From positions 1 to 52,923 of the forward strand of contig NZ_LZSY01000169.1 of NCBI RefSeq assembly GCF_001665625.1: a DNA stretch of 52,923 bases. The letters run 5' to 3'. The notes below the pieces were generated by a model. It saw only the letters and a list, made by a program, of their open reading frames with translations. It ran no database searches and was not told the DNA's origin. This DNA is from Mycolicibacterium peregrinum. GTDB lineage: Bacteria > Actinomycetota > Actinomycetes > Mycobacteriales > Mycobacteriaceae. Of the stretch, positions 19,701-28,600 are shown piece after piece. The position numbers and the translations under genes are program-made. Each line of letters starts with the position of its first letter. Position 1 is the stretch's first letter.

Positions 19701-20204
19701 AGTGCGGCACGCAAACTCGACGGCATCGAACCGGGAGTCCGGGTGCTCACGGTCGAGCACCTCGGCAATTCGACCGACAGTCCGGAAGAGGCCGCCGCGA
19801 TCGTCACCACCATCACCGGTCTGCTGGGCACCACCTGGACCGACGAACACGGCAGCACCCCGCTTGAGCAGGACCACTTCCTGGTCGTCACGCCCTACAA
19901 CGCTCAGGTGACCACGGTGCGTCGCGCACTGGACGCAGCGGGTCTCACCGAGGTGCAGGCCGGCACCGTGGACAAGTTCCAGGGCAGACAGGCGCCCGTG
20001 GTGTTCGTGTCGATGACGGCGTCCTCGGCCGCCGACGTCCCCCGCGGCGTCGGGTTCCTGTTGAACCGCAACCGGCTCAACGTGGCGATCAGCCGGGCCA
20101 AGTACGTCGCCTTTATCGTGCGTTCACCACAGCTCACCGACTATCTGCCCGGCCAACCGGACAGCCTGATCGCGCTGGGCGCATTTCTGGCCCTGACCGA
20201 ATGA
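16794..20204 (+). CDS. TM0106-family RecB-like nuclease fused to SF1 helicase (Rv1251c homologue)
   Basis: A protein of 1136 residues. The N-terminal ~600 residues hold a RecB-like nuclease (FADFLIWDGDRYRLRDTKLS, with D...DTK as the metal-binding core), a Cys cluster ACFGCDECQEQ, and an exonuclease-like segment (DLFFDYEGDPLW; HIYHYAPYERSTLLRLAG; YNRYDCRSTHRLRDWL). The C-terminal half is an SF1 helicase: GPPGTGKTHT (I), LVIEEAGQFN (II), GDPQQLPQV (III), VDKFQGRQAPVVFVSM (V) and LNVAISRAKY (VI). It probably processes DNA or RNA ends in repair; function is untested. GTG 16794 follows TACAGT by 6 nt, suggesting a leaderless mRNA. Confidence 0.85.
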   Translation: MFVTDEGASGPTVIYSASDLAAAARCEYALLRSFDARLGRGPAVSSDDELLARTAELGEEHEQRHLDELRADASPSEVTVIGRPAYTVPGLTTAAQATLEAVERRDPVIYQAAMFDGRFAGFADFLIWDGDRYRLRDTKLSRSVKVEALLQLAAYADVLARAGVPVADEVDLVLGDGAVASYRADELLAVYRPRRSALQTLLDGHLTAGTAVSWSDETVRACFGCDECQEQIRTTDDLFLVAGMRATQRARLIDAGITTVHQLAEHTGAVPGLARRVVTALTGQARLQVAPRVDAKPPYEVVDPQPLMLLPDPDKGDLFFDYEGDPLWTVNGHEWGLEYLWGVLGAEGNFQPLWAHDRASERQVLIDFLDLVRKRRKRFPKMHIYHYAPYERSTLLRLAGRYGVGENDVDDLLRNGILVDLLPLVRKSIRVGTENYSIKSLEPLYMGNELRDGEVTKATDSITEYARYCALREAGEHDEAATVLKEIEDYNRYDCRSTHRLRDWLINRAFEAEVPPRGPQPVRDGGPIEKADATDRKLLKFAGDGVEPRTDEQQAVAMIAAARGFHKREDKPFWWGHFDRLNNPVDEWADSTGVFVAEKAQVVTDWHTPPRARKPQRQVLLTGAIDAGELSTEVYALYTPPAPAGLSDDPDRRGFGSAAVVGCDNPEAPTEVLITERQPKDGDAFTQVPFALTPGPPINTKPLQASIDSTATTVAAGLPNLPADAMTDVLLRRPPRTVSGGPLPRNGDTAADVSAALLDLDCSYIAVHGPPGTGKTHTSARIIAGLVNQHGWRIGIVAQSHAVIEHLLEQVLDAGVDAAQVAKKRKGADPRWTEIGENHYASFIADHPGCVIGGTAWDFANETRVPRQCLDLLVIEEAGQFNLANTIAVAPAARNLLLLGDPQQLPQVCQGTHPAPVDDSALGWLVDGAHTLPAERGYFLDHSFRMHPAVCGPVSRLSYDGRLQSHEKVSAARKLDGIEPGVRVLTVEHLGNSTDSPEEAAAIVTTITGLLGTTWTDEHGSTPLEQDHFLVVTPYNAQVTTVRRALDAAGLTEVQAGTVDKFQGRQAPVVFVSMTASSAADVPRGVGFLLNRNRLNVAISRAKYVAFIVRSPQLTDYLPGQPDSLIALGAFLALTE

Positions 20205-20232
20205 CGGACCCGGCCTGTGATACACCCAACCG

Positions 20233-21600
20233 GTGACTGAAACGCTTACCGGAACCCTTGCCGGAATCGTCGGTGCCGGCTACGTCACCACCGATCCCGA
20301 CGTGCTGGACGGCCGGTGCGTCGACCACACCGGGCGGTATCGCGGACAGGCATCAGCTCTGGTCCGGCCCGGCACCGCCGACGAAGTCGCCGCGGTACTG
20401 CGCGCCTGCCGCGATGCGGGGGCGTGTGTCACGGTGCAGGGCGGCCGGACCTCTCTGGTGGCCGGGACGGTGCCGGAGAACGACGACATCCTGCTGTCGA
20501 CCGAGCGCCTCACCGAGATCGGTGTCGTCGACACCGTCGAGCGCCGTATCCGAGCCGGCGCCGGGACTCCCCTGGCCGCGGTGCAACGCGCCGCCACCGC
20601 AGCCGGATTGGTGTTCGGGGTGGACCTGGCCGCGCGCGAATCGGCCACCGTCGGCGGGATGGCCTCCACCAATGCCGGCGGTCTCCGCACCGTTCGTTAC
20701 GGCAACATGGGCGAGCAGGTGCTGGGCCTGGACACCGCTCTGCCCGACGGATCGGTGGTCCACCGGCACAGTCAGGTACGCCGCGACAACACCGGCTACG
20801 ACCTGGCCTCGCTGTTCGTCGGCGCCGAGGGGACGCTCGGTGTGATCACCGCACTCGATCTGCGCCTGCACCCCACCCCTACCCACCGGGTCACCGCGAT
20901 CTGCGGGTTCACCGACCTGGAGGCGCTGACCGGGGCCGGCCGCGTCTTCCGCGACCTCGACGGCATCGCGGCCCTGGAGCTGATCGACGCCCGGGCCAGT
21001 GCGCTGACCGCCGAGCATCTCGGGGTCCCCGCCCCGGTCGACGGTGCCTGGCAGTTGCTGATCGAACTGGCCGGCGACAGCGACCAGACCGAACGCCTGG
21101 CCGACGCGCTGGACGGGGCCGACCTCTGTGGTGAGCCGGCCGTCGGCATCGACACAACCGCCCAGCAGCGGCTGTGGCAGGTACGGGAGTCGGTGGCCGA
21201 GGTGCTCGGATTGTTCGGTCCGCCATTGAAATTCGATGTCTCGCTGCCACTTTCGGCAATCAAGAACTTCGCCACCGAATCCACCGAACTGATCGCCACC
21301 CATACGGCGGACGCCATTCCGGTGCTGTTCGGCCACATCGGGGAGGGCAATCTGCACCTGAACGTGCTGCGGTGCTCCACCGACGCCGAGGCGGGGTTGT
21401 ATGCCGCGATGATGACGTTGATCGCCGACTGCGGCGGCAACGTCAGCTCCGAACACGGCGTCGGGTCACGCAAGCGCGACTATGTGGCGATGTCACGCAC
21501 CGAGGCCGACATCGCAGCCATGCGCACGATCAAGGCCGCCTTCGATCCGGACGGATACCTCAATCGCGCCGTGCTGTTCAATCCTCGCGCTCTGCCATGA
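20233..21600 (+). CDS. FAD-binding oxidoreductase, GlcD/D-2-hydroxyacid dehydrogenase type
   Basis: A protein of 455 residues. The FAD domain shows VQGGRTSLVAGTVPEN in place of the usual GGTGLSGG, then MASTNAGGLRTVRYGNMGEQ; the C-terminal domain has FGHIGEGNLHLNV and SSEHGVGSRKRDYV. It belongs to the same superfamily as the gene at 5607 but is clearly diverged and may be a D-2-hydroxyglutarate or D-lactate dehydrogenase. GTG 20233 lies 6 nt after TACACC. Its 3' end overlaps the convergent MFS gene by 23 bp. Confidence 0.82.
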   Translation: MTETLTGTLAGIVGAGYVTTDPDVLDGRCVDHTGRYRGQASALVRPGTADEVAAVLRACRDAGACVTVQGGRTSLVAGTVPENDDILLSTERLTEIGVVDTVERRIRAGAGTPLAAVQRAATAAGLVFGVDLAARESATVGGMASTNAGGLRTVRYGNMGEQVLGLDTALPDGSVVHRHSQVRRDNTGYDLASLFVGAEGTLGVITALDLRLHPTPTHRVTAICGFTDLEALTGAGRVFRDLDGIAALELIDARASALTAEHLGVPAPVDGAWQLLIELAGDSDQTERLADALDGADLCGEPAVGIDTTAQQRLWQVRESVAEVLGLFGPPLKFDVSLPLSAIKNFATESTELIATHTADAIPVLFGHIGEGNLHLNVLRCSTDAEAGLYAAMMTLIADCGGNVSSEHGVGSRKRDYVAMSRTEADIAAMRTIKAAFDPDGYLNRAVLFNPRALP

Positions 21601-23266
21601 ACTCGGCGTAGATGTTCTCCCATTTCTCGGGATCCTCGGTCAGCGGCAGCACCCGGAACGAATCGGTCACCGCGTCGGCCACACCGTCGCCATCGATGTG
21701 GTGATGGCTCACCGTGAACTCCACGTAATCGTCGTCATCGTCGTCGCGGGGGTCCAGGTAGGGATCCGGCTCGGAAGTGAACACGGGCTCGGCATCGAAA
21801 CCGAGCAGGAACAGCGCGGCCACCACCCCGAACAGCGCGATGAAGGCCGGCAGGAGCATGGACTGCGACATCGCCGCCGCGAACGGCGCGTGCAGGAACT
21901 CCGGCAACTCGGCGACCGCACCCTCACCACGGGGCGCCGCGCCGGCCGCCCCCGGCATCTCTGCGCTGATACGCGACGTCATGTACGCCGCGATCCCCGC
22001 GCTGCCGAGCACCGACCCGACCTGGCGGGTGGCGTTGTACACGCCGGATCCGGCCCCGGCCAGATCCGGCGGCAGGTTGCGCGTCGCGGTCGCTGCCAAC
22101 GGCGACCAGATGAACGCCATGCCGACGCCCATCACCAACTGCGGCAGCAAGAGGCGCCAGATCGGCGTCGTCGGGGTCATCTCCATCGCCAGCCAGGTCA
22201 GCCCGATCGCCATCGCCGAGAAACCGAAACCGATCACCGGCGTCGGATGCGCCCGGTCGACGATGCGACCCACGACCGGCGCCAGCACACCGCTGGCGAT
22301 CGCCGTCGGAGCAGTCAAGAGTGCCGACCGGATCGGCGACAGTCCGCACACCGTCTGGGCGTAGAACATCAACGGCAGGATCATCGCGGTCACCGCGAAC
22401 CCGATCGTGGCGACGCCCACGTTGGCCAGGCTGAAGTCGCGATCTTTGAAGATCCGCAACGGGATCAGCGGCTCGGCGGTGTTGACCGCCTGCCAGCACA
22501 CGAACGCCACCATCACGGCAATACCGACCGCGCCGGTGGCCCACACCCACGGCGCCCAGTGGCGCGACTGCCCCTCCTGCAGCGCGAACACGATCAGGAA
22601 CATGCCCACCCCGGACAGCACCACGCCCAGCACGTCGAACCGGTGGTCCTGGGTGGGTAGCACCGGCACCAGCCAGACCGCCAGTGCGAAGCCGACAACC
22701 CCGATCGGCACGTTGACGAAGAAGATCCACTGCCAGCCCAGTCCCCCGACCAGCACGCCACCGGCCAGCGGACCGACCAACGTGGCCACCCCGGCCGTCG
22801 CGCCCCACACACTCATCGCCACCCCGCGCCGCTCGGGCGGGAAGATGCGGGTGATCGTGGACAACGTCTGCGGGGTCAGCAGGGCCGCACCGATGCCCTG
22901 CACCACACGGGCCGCGATCAGCATCCCGATACTGCCGGCGAAACCGCACCACAGCGAGGCCGCGGTGAACACGGCCAGGCCGGCGAGATAGAGGTTCTTG
23001 GGCCCGTAGACATCGCCCAACCGGCCCGCGACGAGCAGCGGCACGGCGTACGCCAGCAGGTAAGCGCTGGTCACCCAGATCACGCCGTCGTAATCGGCGC
23101 CGAGCTCTTCCATGATGGTCGGATTGGCGACGGCGACGATCGTCGCGTCGACCAGGATCATGAAGAAGCCGACCATCATGGCCCACAGCGCGTTCCACGG
23201 GTTGTCCGCACGCGCGGGCACCCTGCCCTGCGGGCTCGGGGTGCGGGCGTTCAGCGCTGGAGACAT
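21578..23266 (-). CDS. MFS drug efflux transporter, DHA2/EmrB-QacA type (Rv1250 homologue)
   Basis: A protein of 562 residues with about 14 membrane helices, the DHA2 pattern. Motifs: FFMILVDATIVAVANPTIME (motif D1-like), WVTSAYLLAYAVPLLVAGRL, GRLGDVYGPKNLY (motif A) and the drug-antiporter motif C region GPLAGGVLVGGLGWQWIFFV. A hydrophilic, Asp-rich tail (DPRDDDDDDYVEF) follows. It likely exports hydrophobic compounds by proton antiport. The sequence matches the place of Rv1250 between Rv1251c and Rv1249c. Confidence 0.88.
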   Translation of the reverse strand: MSPALNARTPSPQGRVPARADNPWNALWAMMVGFFMILVDATIVAVANPTIMEELGADYDGVIWVTSAYLLAYAVPLLVAGRLGDVYGPKNLYLAGLAVFTAASLWCGFAGSIGMLIAARVVQGIGAALLTPQTLSTITRIFPPERRGVAMSVWGATAGVATLVGPLAGGVLVGGLGWQWIFFVNVPIGVVGFALAVWLVPVLPTQDHRFDVLGVVLSGVGMFLIVFALQEGQSRHWAPWVWATGAVGIAVMVAFVCWQAVNTAEPLIPLRIFKDRDFSLANVGVATIGFAVTAMILPLMFYAQTVCGLSPIRSALLTAPTAIASGVLAPVVGRIVDRAHPTPVIGFGFSAMAIGLTWLAMEMTPTTPIWRLLLPQLVMGVGMAFIWSPLAATATRNLPPDLAGAGSGVYNATRQVGSVLGSAGIAAYMTSRISAEMPGAAGAAPRGEGAVAELPEFLHAPFAAAMSQSMLLPAFIALFGVVAALFLLGFDAEPVFTSEPDPYLDPRDDDDDDYVEFTVSHHHIDGDGVADAVTDSFRVLPLTEDPEKWENIYAEFMAERED

Positions 23267-23344
23267 GGCGATGCGGTGTGTTGGGCCTCGGGTCCGGCTC
23301 AGTTGGGTGGTTGGCGGGCCCAGCCGACGCTACCCGGGAGCGCG

Positions 23345-24637
23345 TCAGGCGGGCTCGACAACCGCCTCGGAAACGACGAGCGTGTCGCCCGGGCATTCGC
23401 TCGGCTCGTCATCGTCGTTACGCCGACCGACCAGCAGCGCCGTCAGGGCGATCGCCATGCCGGCCGTCATCACCCACGACAACGCCAGCGCACCGTTGCC
23501 CAGGGCCCCGATCGCCGGTGCCACCGCCGCGCCGAGGCCGAACTGCGCCGCGCCCAGCAACGCGGCCGCCGTTCCGGCAGCGTCGGGATGCCGCGACAGT
23601 GCGACGGCCGGGGCGTTGGGAAGCACCAGGCCCATTCCCGCCAGGATCGCCAGCACCGGCACCACGAAGGCGGACAGCCCACCGACGTGCGCCACGGTCA
23701 GCACCACGAACACCACCCCGGCAAGGGTCGACCAGCTCAGCGCCGCCACCGTGATGGTCTGCGGCGAGAACCGGCGCAGCAGCACGACGTTGAACTGGGT
23801 GGAGCCGATCAGCGCGATCGCCCCCGCGGCGAACACCAGCGCGAAGGCCTGCTGGTCGAGACCGTAGTGGCCCTGCAGGACGAACGGCGCCGCCGAGATA
23901 TAGGCGAACAACCCGGACATGCCCAGTGCGGCGACCAGCACCAGGATCACGAACCGCGAATCACGCAGCAGCTCGATGTACGTGCCGACGATGCCGCTCA
24001 CCGCGAGTGGGCGCCGATGGGCGACCGGCAGGGTTTCCGGCAGGGCGAGCGCAGCCATCGCCAGCAGGCCGCCGGCCACCACCACCAGCGCGACGAAGAC
24101 CCAGTGCCAGGACCCGTGCAACAGCACGGCCGCCCCCAAGGACGGGGCCAGCACCGGGGCCACCCCCAGCACCAGCATCAACCGCGACATCACCGTCGCC
24201 GCCACGGTGCCGCTGAACAGGTCGCCGACCACGGCGATCGCGACGACCGAGGCCGCCGCCGCACCCATGCCCTGTAGGCCGCGCGCCAACCCGAGAACGG
24301 TGATGTTGGGTGCCAGCACGCACAGCACCGAAGCCACCATGTGCAGCACGATGCCCGCCATCAACGGGCGCCTGCGTCCCAGCGAATCCGACAGTGGGCC
24401 GACGATCAGCTGGCCGAGGGCCAGACCGGCCAGGGTTCCGGTGAGCGTCAACTGCGACACCGAGGAGGAGACCGAGAGCTCCTCGGCGATCCGGGGCAGG
24501 GCCGGCAGATACATGTCGATGGTCAGTGGACCCAGCGCCACCAGCGCACCCAGGACGAGAATCATCCGGATCCGACCCGGCATCCGACTGTGCTCAGCTA
24601 CCGATGTCGTCTGGTCCACGTCGGGCGATGATGCCAT
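23345..24637 (-). CDS. MFS multidrug transporter, Bcr/CflA type
   Basis: A protein of 430 residues with 12 helices. The Bcr/CflA signature LVALGPLTIDMYLPALPRIA is at the first helix, followed by QLIVGPLSDSLGRRRPLMAG (motif A) and APVLAPSLGAAVLLHGSWHWVF. Such pumps export drugs, dipeptides or sulfonamides. Start ATG 24637 has no clear Shine-Dalgarno; the internal ATG at 24583 (MPGRIRMILVLG) is an alternative that would begin just before helix 1. It lies 78 bp downstream of the DHA2 pump on the same strand. Confidence 0.87.
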   Translation of the reverse strand: MASSPDVDQTTSVAEHSRMPGRIRMILVLGALVALGPLTIDMYLPALPRIAEELSVSSSVSQLTLTGTLAGLALGQLIVGPLSDSLGRRRPLMAGIVLHMVASVLCVLAPNITVLGLARGLQGMGAAAASVVAIAVVGDLFSGTVAATVMSRLMLVLGVAPVLAPSLGAAVLLHGSWHWVFVALVVVAGGLLAMAALALPETLPVAHRRPLAVSGIVGTYIELLRDSRFVILVLVAALGMSGLFAYISAAPFVLQGHYGLDQQAFALVFAAGAIALIGSTQFNVVLLRRFSPQTITVAALSWSTLAGVVFVVLTVAHVGGLSAFVVPVLAILAGMGLVLPNAPAVALSRHPDAAGTAAALLGAAQFGLGAAVAPAIGALGNGALALSWVMTAGMAIALTALLVGRRNDDDEPSECPGDTLVVSEAVVEPA

Positions 24638-24674
24638 GAAGGTGAACAGCCCCGCATTTCAGTTTTTTGTTCCC

Positions 24675-24716
24675 GTGACGGCTGTCACCCTCGGGCACCG
24701 GCAACGGGTGACCGTT
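24675..24716. promoter_or_regulatory. Two dyads in the Bcr/CflA - Rv1249c-like divergent region
   Basis: GTGACGGCTGTCAC (24675-24688; arms GTGAC/GTCAC) and AACGGGTGACCGTT (24703-24716; arms AACGG/CCGTT) lie 28 bp apart centre to centre. They may be operator half-sites serving either divergent gene. The cognate regulator is not known. Confidence 0.35.
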
Positions 24717-24786
24717 CGTTCTCCCGACGTCAGGTCAAGCGTTAGCCTGGCAGTCAACGATGGGTTCACACCTGGGAGGCCCCGAA

Positions 24787-25527
24787 GTGCGTGCGCGGTC
24801 CAAAGCCCTGCCTGCGAAGGTCGAAGAGACCGAAGATCCCAGCACGGCGGCCAAGGTGCTCTCGGCCATCATCGAGCGCAGTTCGCGCGTCCAGGCTCCG
24901 GCCGTCAAGGCCTACGTGGACCGGTTGCGCAGCCACCAGCCCGATGCCACCCCGGCCGAGATCGTGACCCGGCTGGAGAAGCACTACCTGGCCGCGGTGA
25001 TGGCCAGCGGCGCCGCAGTCGGCTCGGCCGCCGCCTTCCCCGGCATCGGAACCCTGGCGGCGCTGTCGGCCGTCGCCGGCGAGACGGTCGTGTTCCTCGA
25101 AGCCACGTCGGTGTTCGTGCTCGCCGTCGCCGAGGTGCACGGCATCCCGGCCGACCATCGCGAACGGCGCCGTGCGCTGGTGCTTTCGGTCCTCGTCGGC
25201 GAAGACAGCAAGCGTGCCATCGCCGACCTGCTCGGCACCGGGCGGACCAGCGGTGCGTGGCTGTCCGACGGTGCGGCGACGCTGCCGTTGCCCGCGGTCT
25301 CCCAGCTCAACTCCCGGCTGGTCAAGTACTTCGTCAAGCGGTATACGCTCAAGCGCGGCGCGATGGCTTTCGGCAAGATGCTGCCGGTGGGCATCGGCGC
25401 TGTCATCGGCGGCGTCGGCAACCGGCTGATGGGTAAGAAGATCGTCGCCAACGCCCGCCAGGCGTTCGGCGCACCCCCGCCGCGGTGGCCCGCAACGTTG
25501 CATGTGCTGCCGTCCGCCAACCCCTGA
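24787..25527 (+). CDS. Conserved membrane protein (Rv1249c homologue)
   Basis: A protein of 246 residues of unknown function. The hydrophilic N-terminus is followed by a Gly/Ala-rich hydrophobic stretch (AAVMASGAAVGSAAAFPGIG, then a second hydrophobic run through VFVLAVAEVHG) and a C-terminal glycine-rich helix (LPVGIGAVIGGVGNRLMGKK). This resembles EcsC-like membrane-associated proteins, an uncertain comparison. GTG 24787 is chosen over ATG 24760 because GGGAGG (24774-24779) lies 7 nt before it. Confidence 0.75.
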   Translation: MRARSKALPAKVEETEDPSTAAKVLSAIIERSSRVQAPAVKAYVDRLRSHQPDATPAEIVTRLEKHYLAAVMASGAAVGSAAAFPGIGTLAALSAVAGETVVFLEATSVFVLAVAEVHGIPADHRERRRALVLSVLVGEDSKRAIADLLGTGRTSGAWLSDGAATLPLPAVSQLNSRLVKYFVKRYTLKRGAMAFGKMLPVGIGAVIGGVGNRLMGKKIVANARQAFGAPPPRWPATLHVLPSANP

Positions 25528-25554
25528 GGACCATGCTGACCTCAGGTGGCGCTG

Positions 25555-25570
25555 AAAGGCGATAGCCTTT
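25555..25570 (+). promoter_or_regulatory. Probable kgd -10 inside a perfect dyad
   Basis: AAAGGCGATAGCCTTT is a perfect inverted repeat (6-bp arms, 4-bp centre) and contains TAGCCT (25563-25568), a mycobacterial -10 candidate. A protein bound to the dyad would block polymerase. The leader from here to the kgd GTG would be about 95 nt. Confidence 0.45.
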
Positions 25571-25670
25571 ATGCGGCGGTCCAGAGGGGTCGGCCGCCCA
25601 CAGAAGAACACAAGCGGCAAGCCTGCATGTGACGGCTGGCCGGACACAAGAATCGAGGCGAGTGTCTGCC

Positions 25671-28600
25671 GTGAGCAGTTCACCTTCACCATTCGGGCAG
25701 AACGAGTGGTTGGTCGAGGAGATGTATCGCAAGTTCCGCGAGGATCCCTCTTCGGTGGATCCGAGTTGGCACGAATTTCTGGTCGACTACTCCCCTGAAC
25801 CCACCACCGACAACACCGTCGCCAACGGTCAGCCGGCGGCGCAGACAGCGCCTGCCGCCGCACCGCCAGCAACTCCCGCCGCGCCGGCGGCACCCGCTCC
25901 GGCAGCGGCGCCCGCCAAGGCCGCACCGGCCAAGGCTGCTGCACCGGCCAAGCCGGCGAAGCCGGGCCCCACCCCCGCCGAGGGCGACGAGTCCCAGGTG
26001 CTGCGTGGCGCGGCGGCGGCCGTGGTCAAGAACATGAACGCGTCGCTGGAGGTGCCCACCGCGACCAGCGTGCGGGCCATCCCGGCCAAGGCGATGATCG
26101 ACAACCGCATCGTCATCAACAACCACCTCAAGCGCACCCGTGGCGGCAAGGTCAGCTTCACCCATCTGCTCGGCTACGCGATCGTGCAGGCGGTCAAGAA
26201 GTTCCCGAACATGAACCGGTACTTCGCCGAGGCCAACGGCAAGCCGGCTGCGGTCACCCCGGCCCACACCAACCTGGGCCTGGCCATCGACCTGCCCGGC
26301 AAGGATGGCAACCGGTCACTGGTCGTTGCAGCGATCAAGCGTTGCGAGACAATGCATTTCGGCCAGTTCATCGCAGCCTACGAGGACATCGTGCGCCGTG
26401 CCCGTGACGGCAAGCTGACCGCCGAGGACTTCTCCGGCGTGACCATCTCGCTGACCAACCCGGGCACGATCGGCACCGTGCACTCGGTGCCGCGGCTCAT
26501 GCAGGGCCAGGGCGCCATCATCGGCGCGGGCGCCATGGAGTACCCGGCCGAGTTCCAGGGCGCCAGCGAGGAACGCATCGCCGACCTGGGCATCGGCAAG
26601 CTGATCACCCTGACATCGACCTATGACCACCGCATCATCCAGGGTGCCGAGTCGGGCGACTTCCTGCGCACCATCCACACCCTGCTGCTCGACGACGAGT
26701 TCTACGACGAGATCTTCCGCGAACTCGGCATCCCGTATGAGCCGGTGCGCTGGCGCACCGACAACCCGGACTCGATCGCCGACAAGAACGCCCGTGTCAT
26801 CGAGCTGATCGCGGCCTACCGCAACCGCGGCCACCTGATGGCCGACATCGACCCGCTGCGGCTGGACAACACCCGCTTCCGCAGTCACCCCGATCTCGAC
26901 GTCAACACCCATGGCTTGACGCTGTGGGACCTGGACCGCGAGTTCAAGGTCGACGGGTTCGCCGGCAAGCAGTACATGAAACTGCGCGACGTGCTCTCGG
27001 TGCTGCGTGACGCCTACTGCCGCCACATCGGTGTGGAGTACACGCACATCCTCGAACCCGAGCAGCAGCGCTGGATCCAGGAACGCGTCGAGGTCAAGCA
27101 CGACAAGCCCACCGTCGCCGAGCAGAAGTACATCCTGAGCAAGCTCAATGCGGCCGAGGCATTCGAGACCTTCCTGCAGACCAAATACGTTGGGCAGAAG
27201 CGCTTCTCGCTGGAAGGCGCGGAGACCGTCATCCCGATGATGGACGCCGTGATCGACCAGTGCGCCGAGCACGCGCTCGCCGAGGTGGTCATCGGCATGC
27301 CGCACCGCGGCCGCCTCAACGTGCTGGCCAACATCGTCGGCAAGCCCTACAGCCAGATCTTCACCGAGTTCGAGGGCAACCTCAACCCGAGCCAGGCCCA
27401 CGGCTCCGGCGACGTCAAGTACCACCTCGGCGCCACCGGCACCTATATCCAGATGTTCGGCGAGAACGACATCGAGGTGTCGCTGACCGCCAACCCCTCG
27501 CATCTGGAAGCCGTCGACCCGGTGCTCGAGGGTCTGGTACGGGCCAAGCAGGATCTGCTGGACGGCAGCAAGGACGCCGACGTCTCCGGCGAGTACCCGG
27601 TCGTCCCGCTGATGCTGCACGGCGACGCGGCGTTCGCCGGCCAGGGCGTGGTCGCCGAGACGCTGAACCTGGCCCTGCTGGACGGTTACCGCACCGGCGG
27701 CACCATCCACATCGTGGTCAACAACCAGATCGGGTTCACCACGGCGCCAACGGATTCGCGCTCCAGCGAGTACTGCACCGACGTCGCCAAGATGATCGGC
27801 GCACCGATCTTCCACGTCAACGGCGACGACCCCGAGGCGTGTGCCTGGGTGGCGCGGCTGGCAGTGGACTTCCGCCAGGCGTTCAAGAAGGACGTCGTCA
27901 TCGACATGCTGTGCTACCGCCGCCGCGGACACAACGAGGGCGACGATCCGTCGATGACCCAGCCGTACATGTACGACCTCATCGACACGAAGCGCGGCTC
28001 CCGCAAGGCCTACACCGAATCACTGATCGGCCGTGGCGACATCTCGATGAAAGAGGCCGAGGACGCCCTGCGTGACTACCAGGGTCAGCTGGAGCGGGTG
28101 TTCAACGAGGTCCGCGAGCTGGAGAAGCACGCTGCCGAGCCCAGCGAATCGGTCGAGGCCGACCAGCAGATCCCGCAGCGGCTCGCCACTGCGGTGGACA
28201 AGTCCCTGCTCGCCCGGATCGGCGACGCCCATCTGGCCCTGCCGGACGGGTTCACCGTGCACCCGCGCGTCAAGCCGGTGCTGGAGCGGCGCCGTGAGAT
28301 GGCCTACGAGGGCAAGGTCGACTGGGCGTTCGCCGAGTTGCTCGCGCTCGGGTCGCTGGTCTCGGAGGGCAAGCTGGTCCGGATCTCCGGCCAGGACACC
28401 CAGCGCGGCACCTTCACCCAGCGCCACTCGGTGATCGTCGACCGCAAGACCGGCGAGGAGTTCACCCCGCTGCAGCTGCTGGCCACCAGCACCGACGGCA
28501 CCCCCACCGGCGGTAAGTTCCTGGTCTACAACTCTGCGCTGTCGGAATACGCCGCGGTGGGCTTCGAGTACGGCTACTCGGTGGGCAATCCCGACGCAAT

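Noticed and set aside
26316..27932. A 538-codon minus-strand frame inside kgd
   Set aside because: It is fully antisense to the conserved kgd coding sequence and has no recognisable motif; long antisense frames are common at this GC content.
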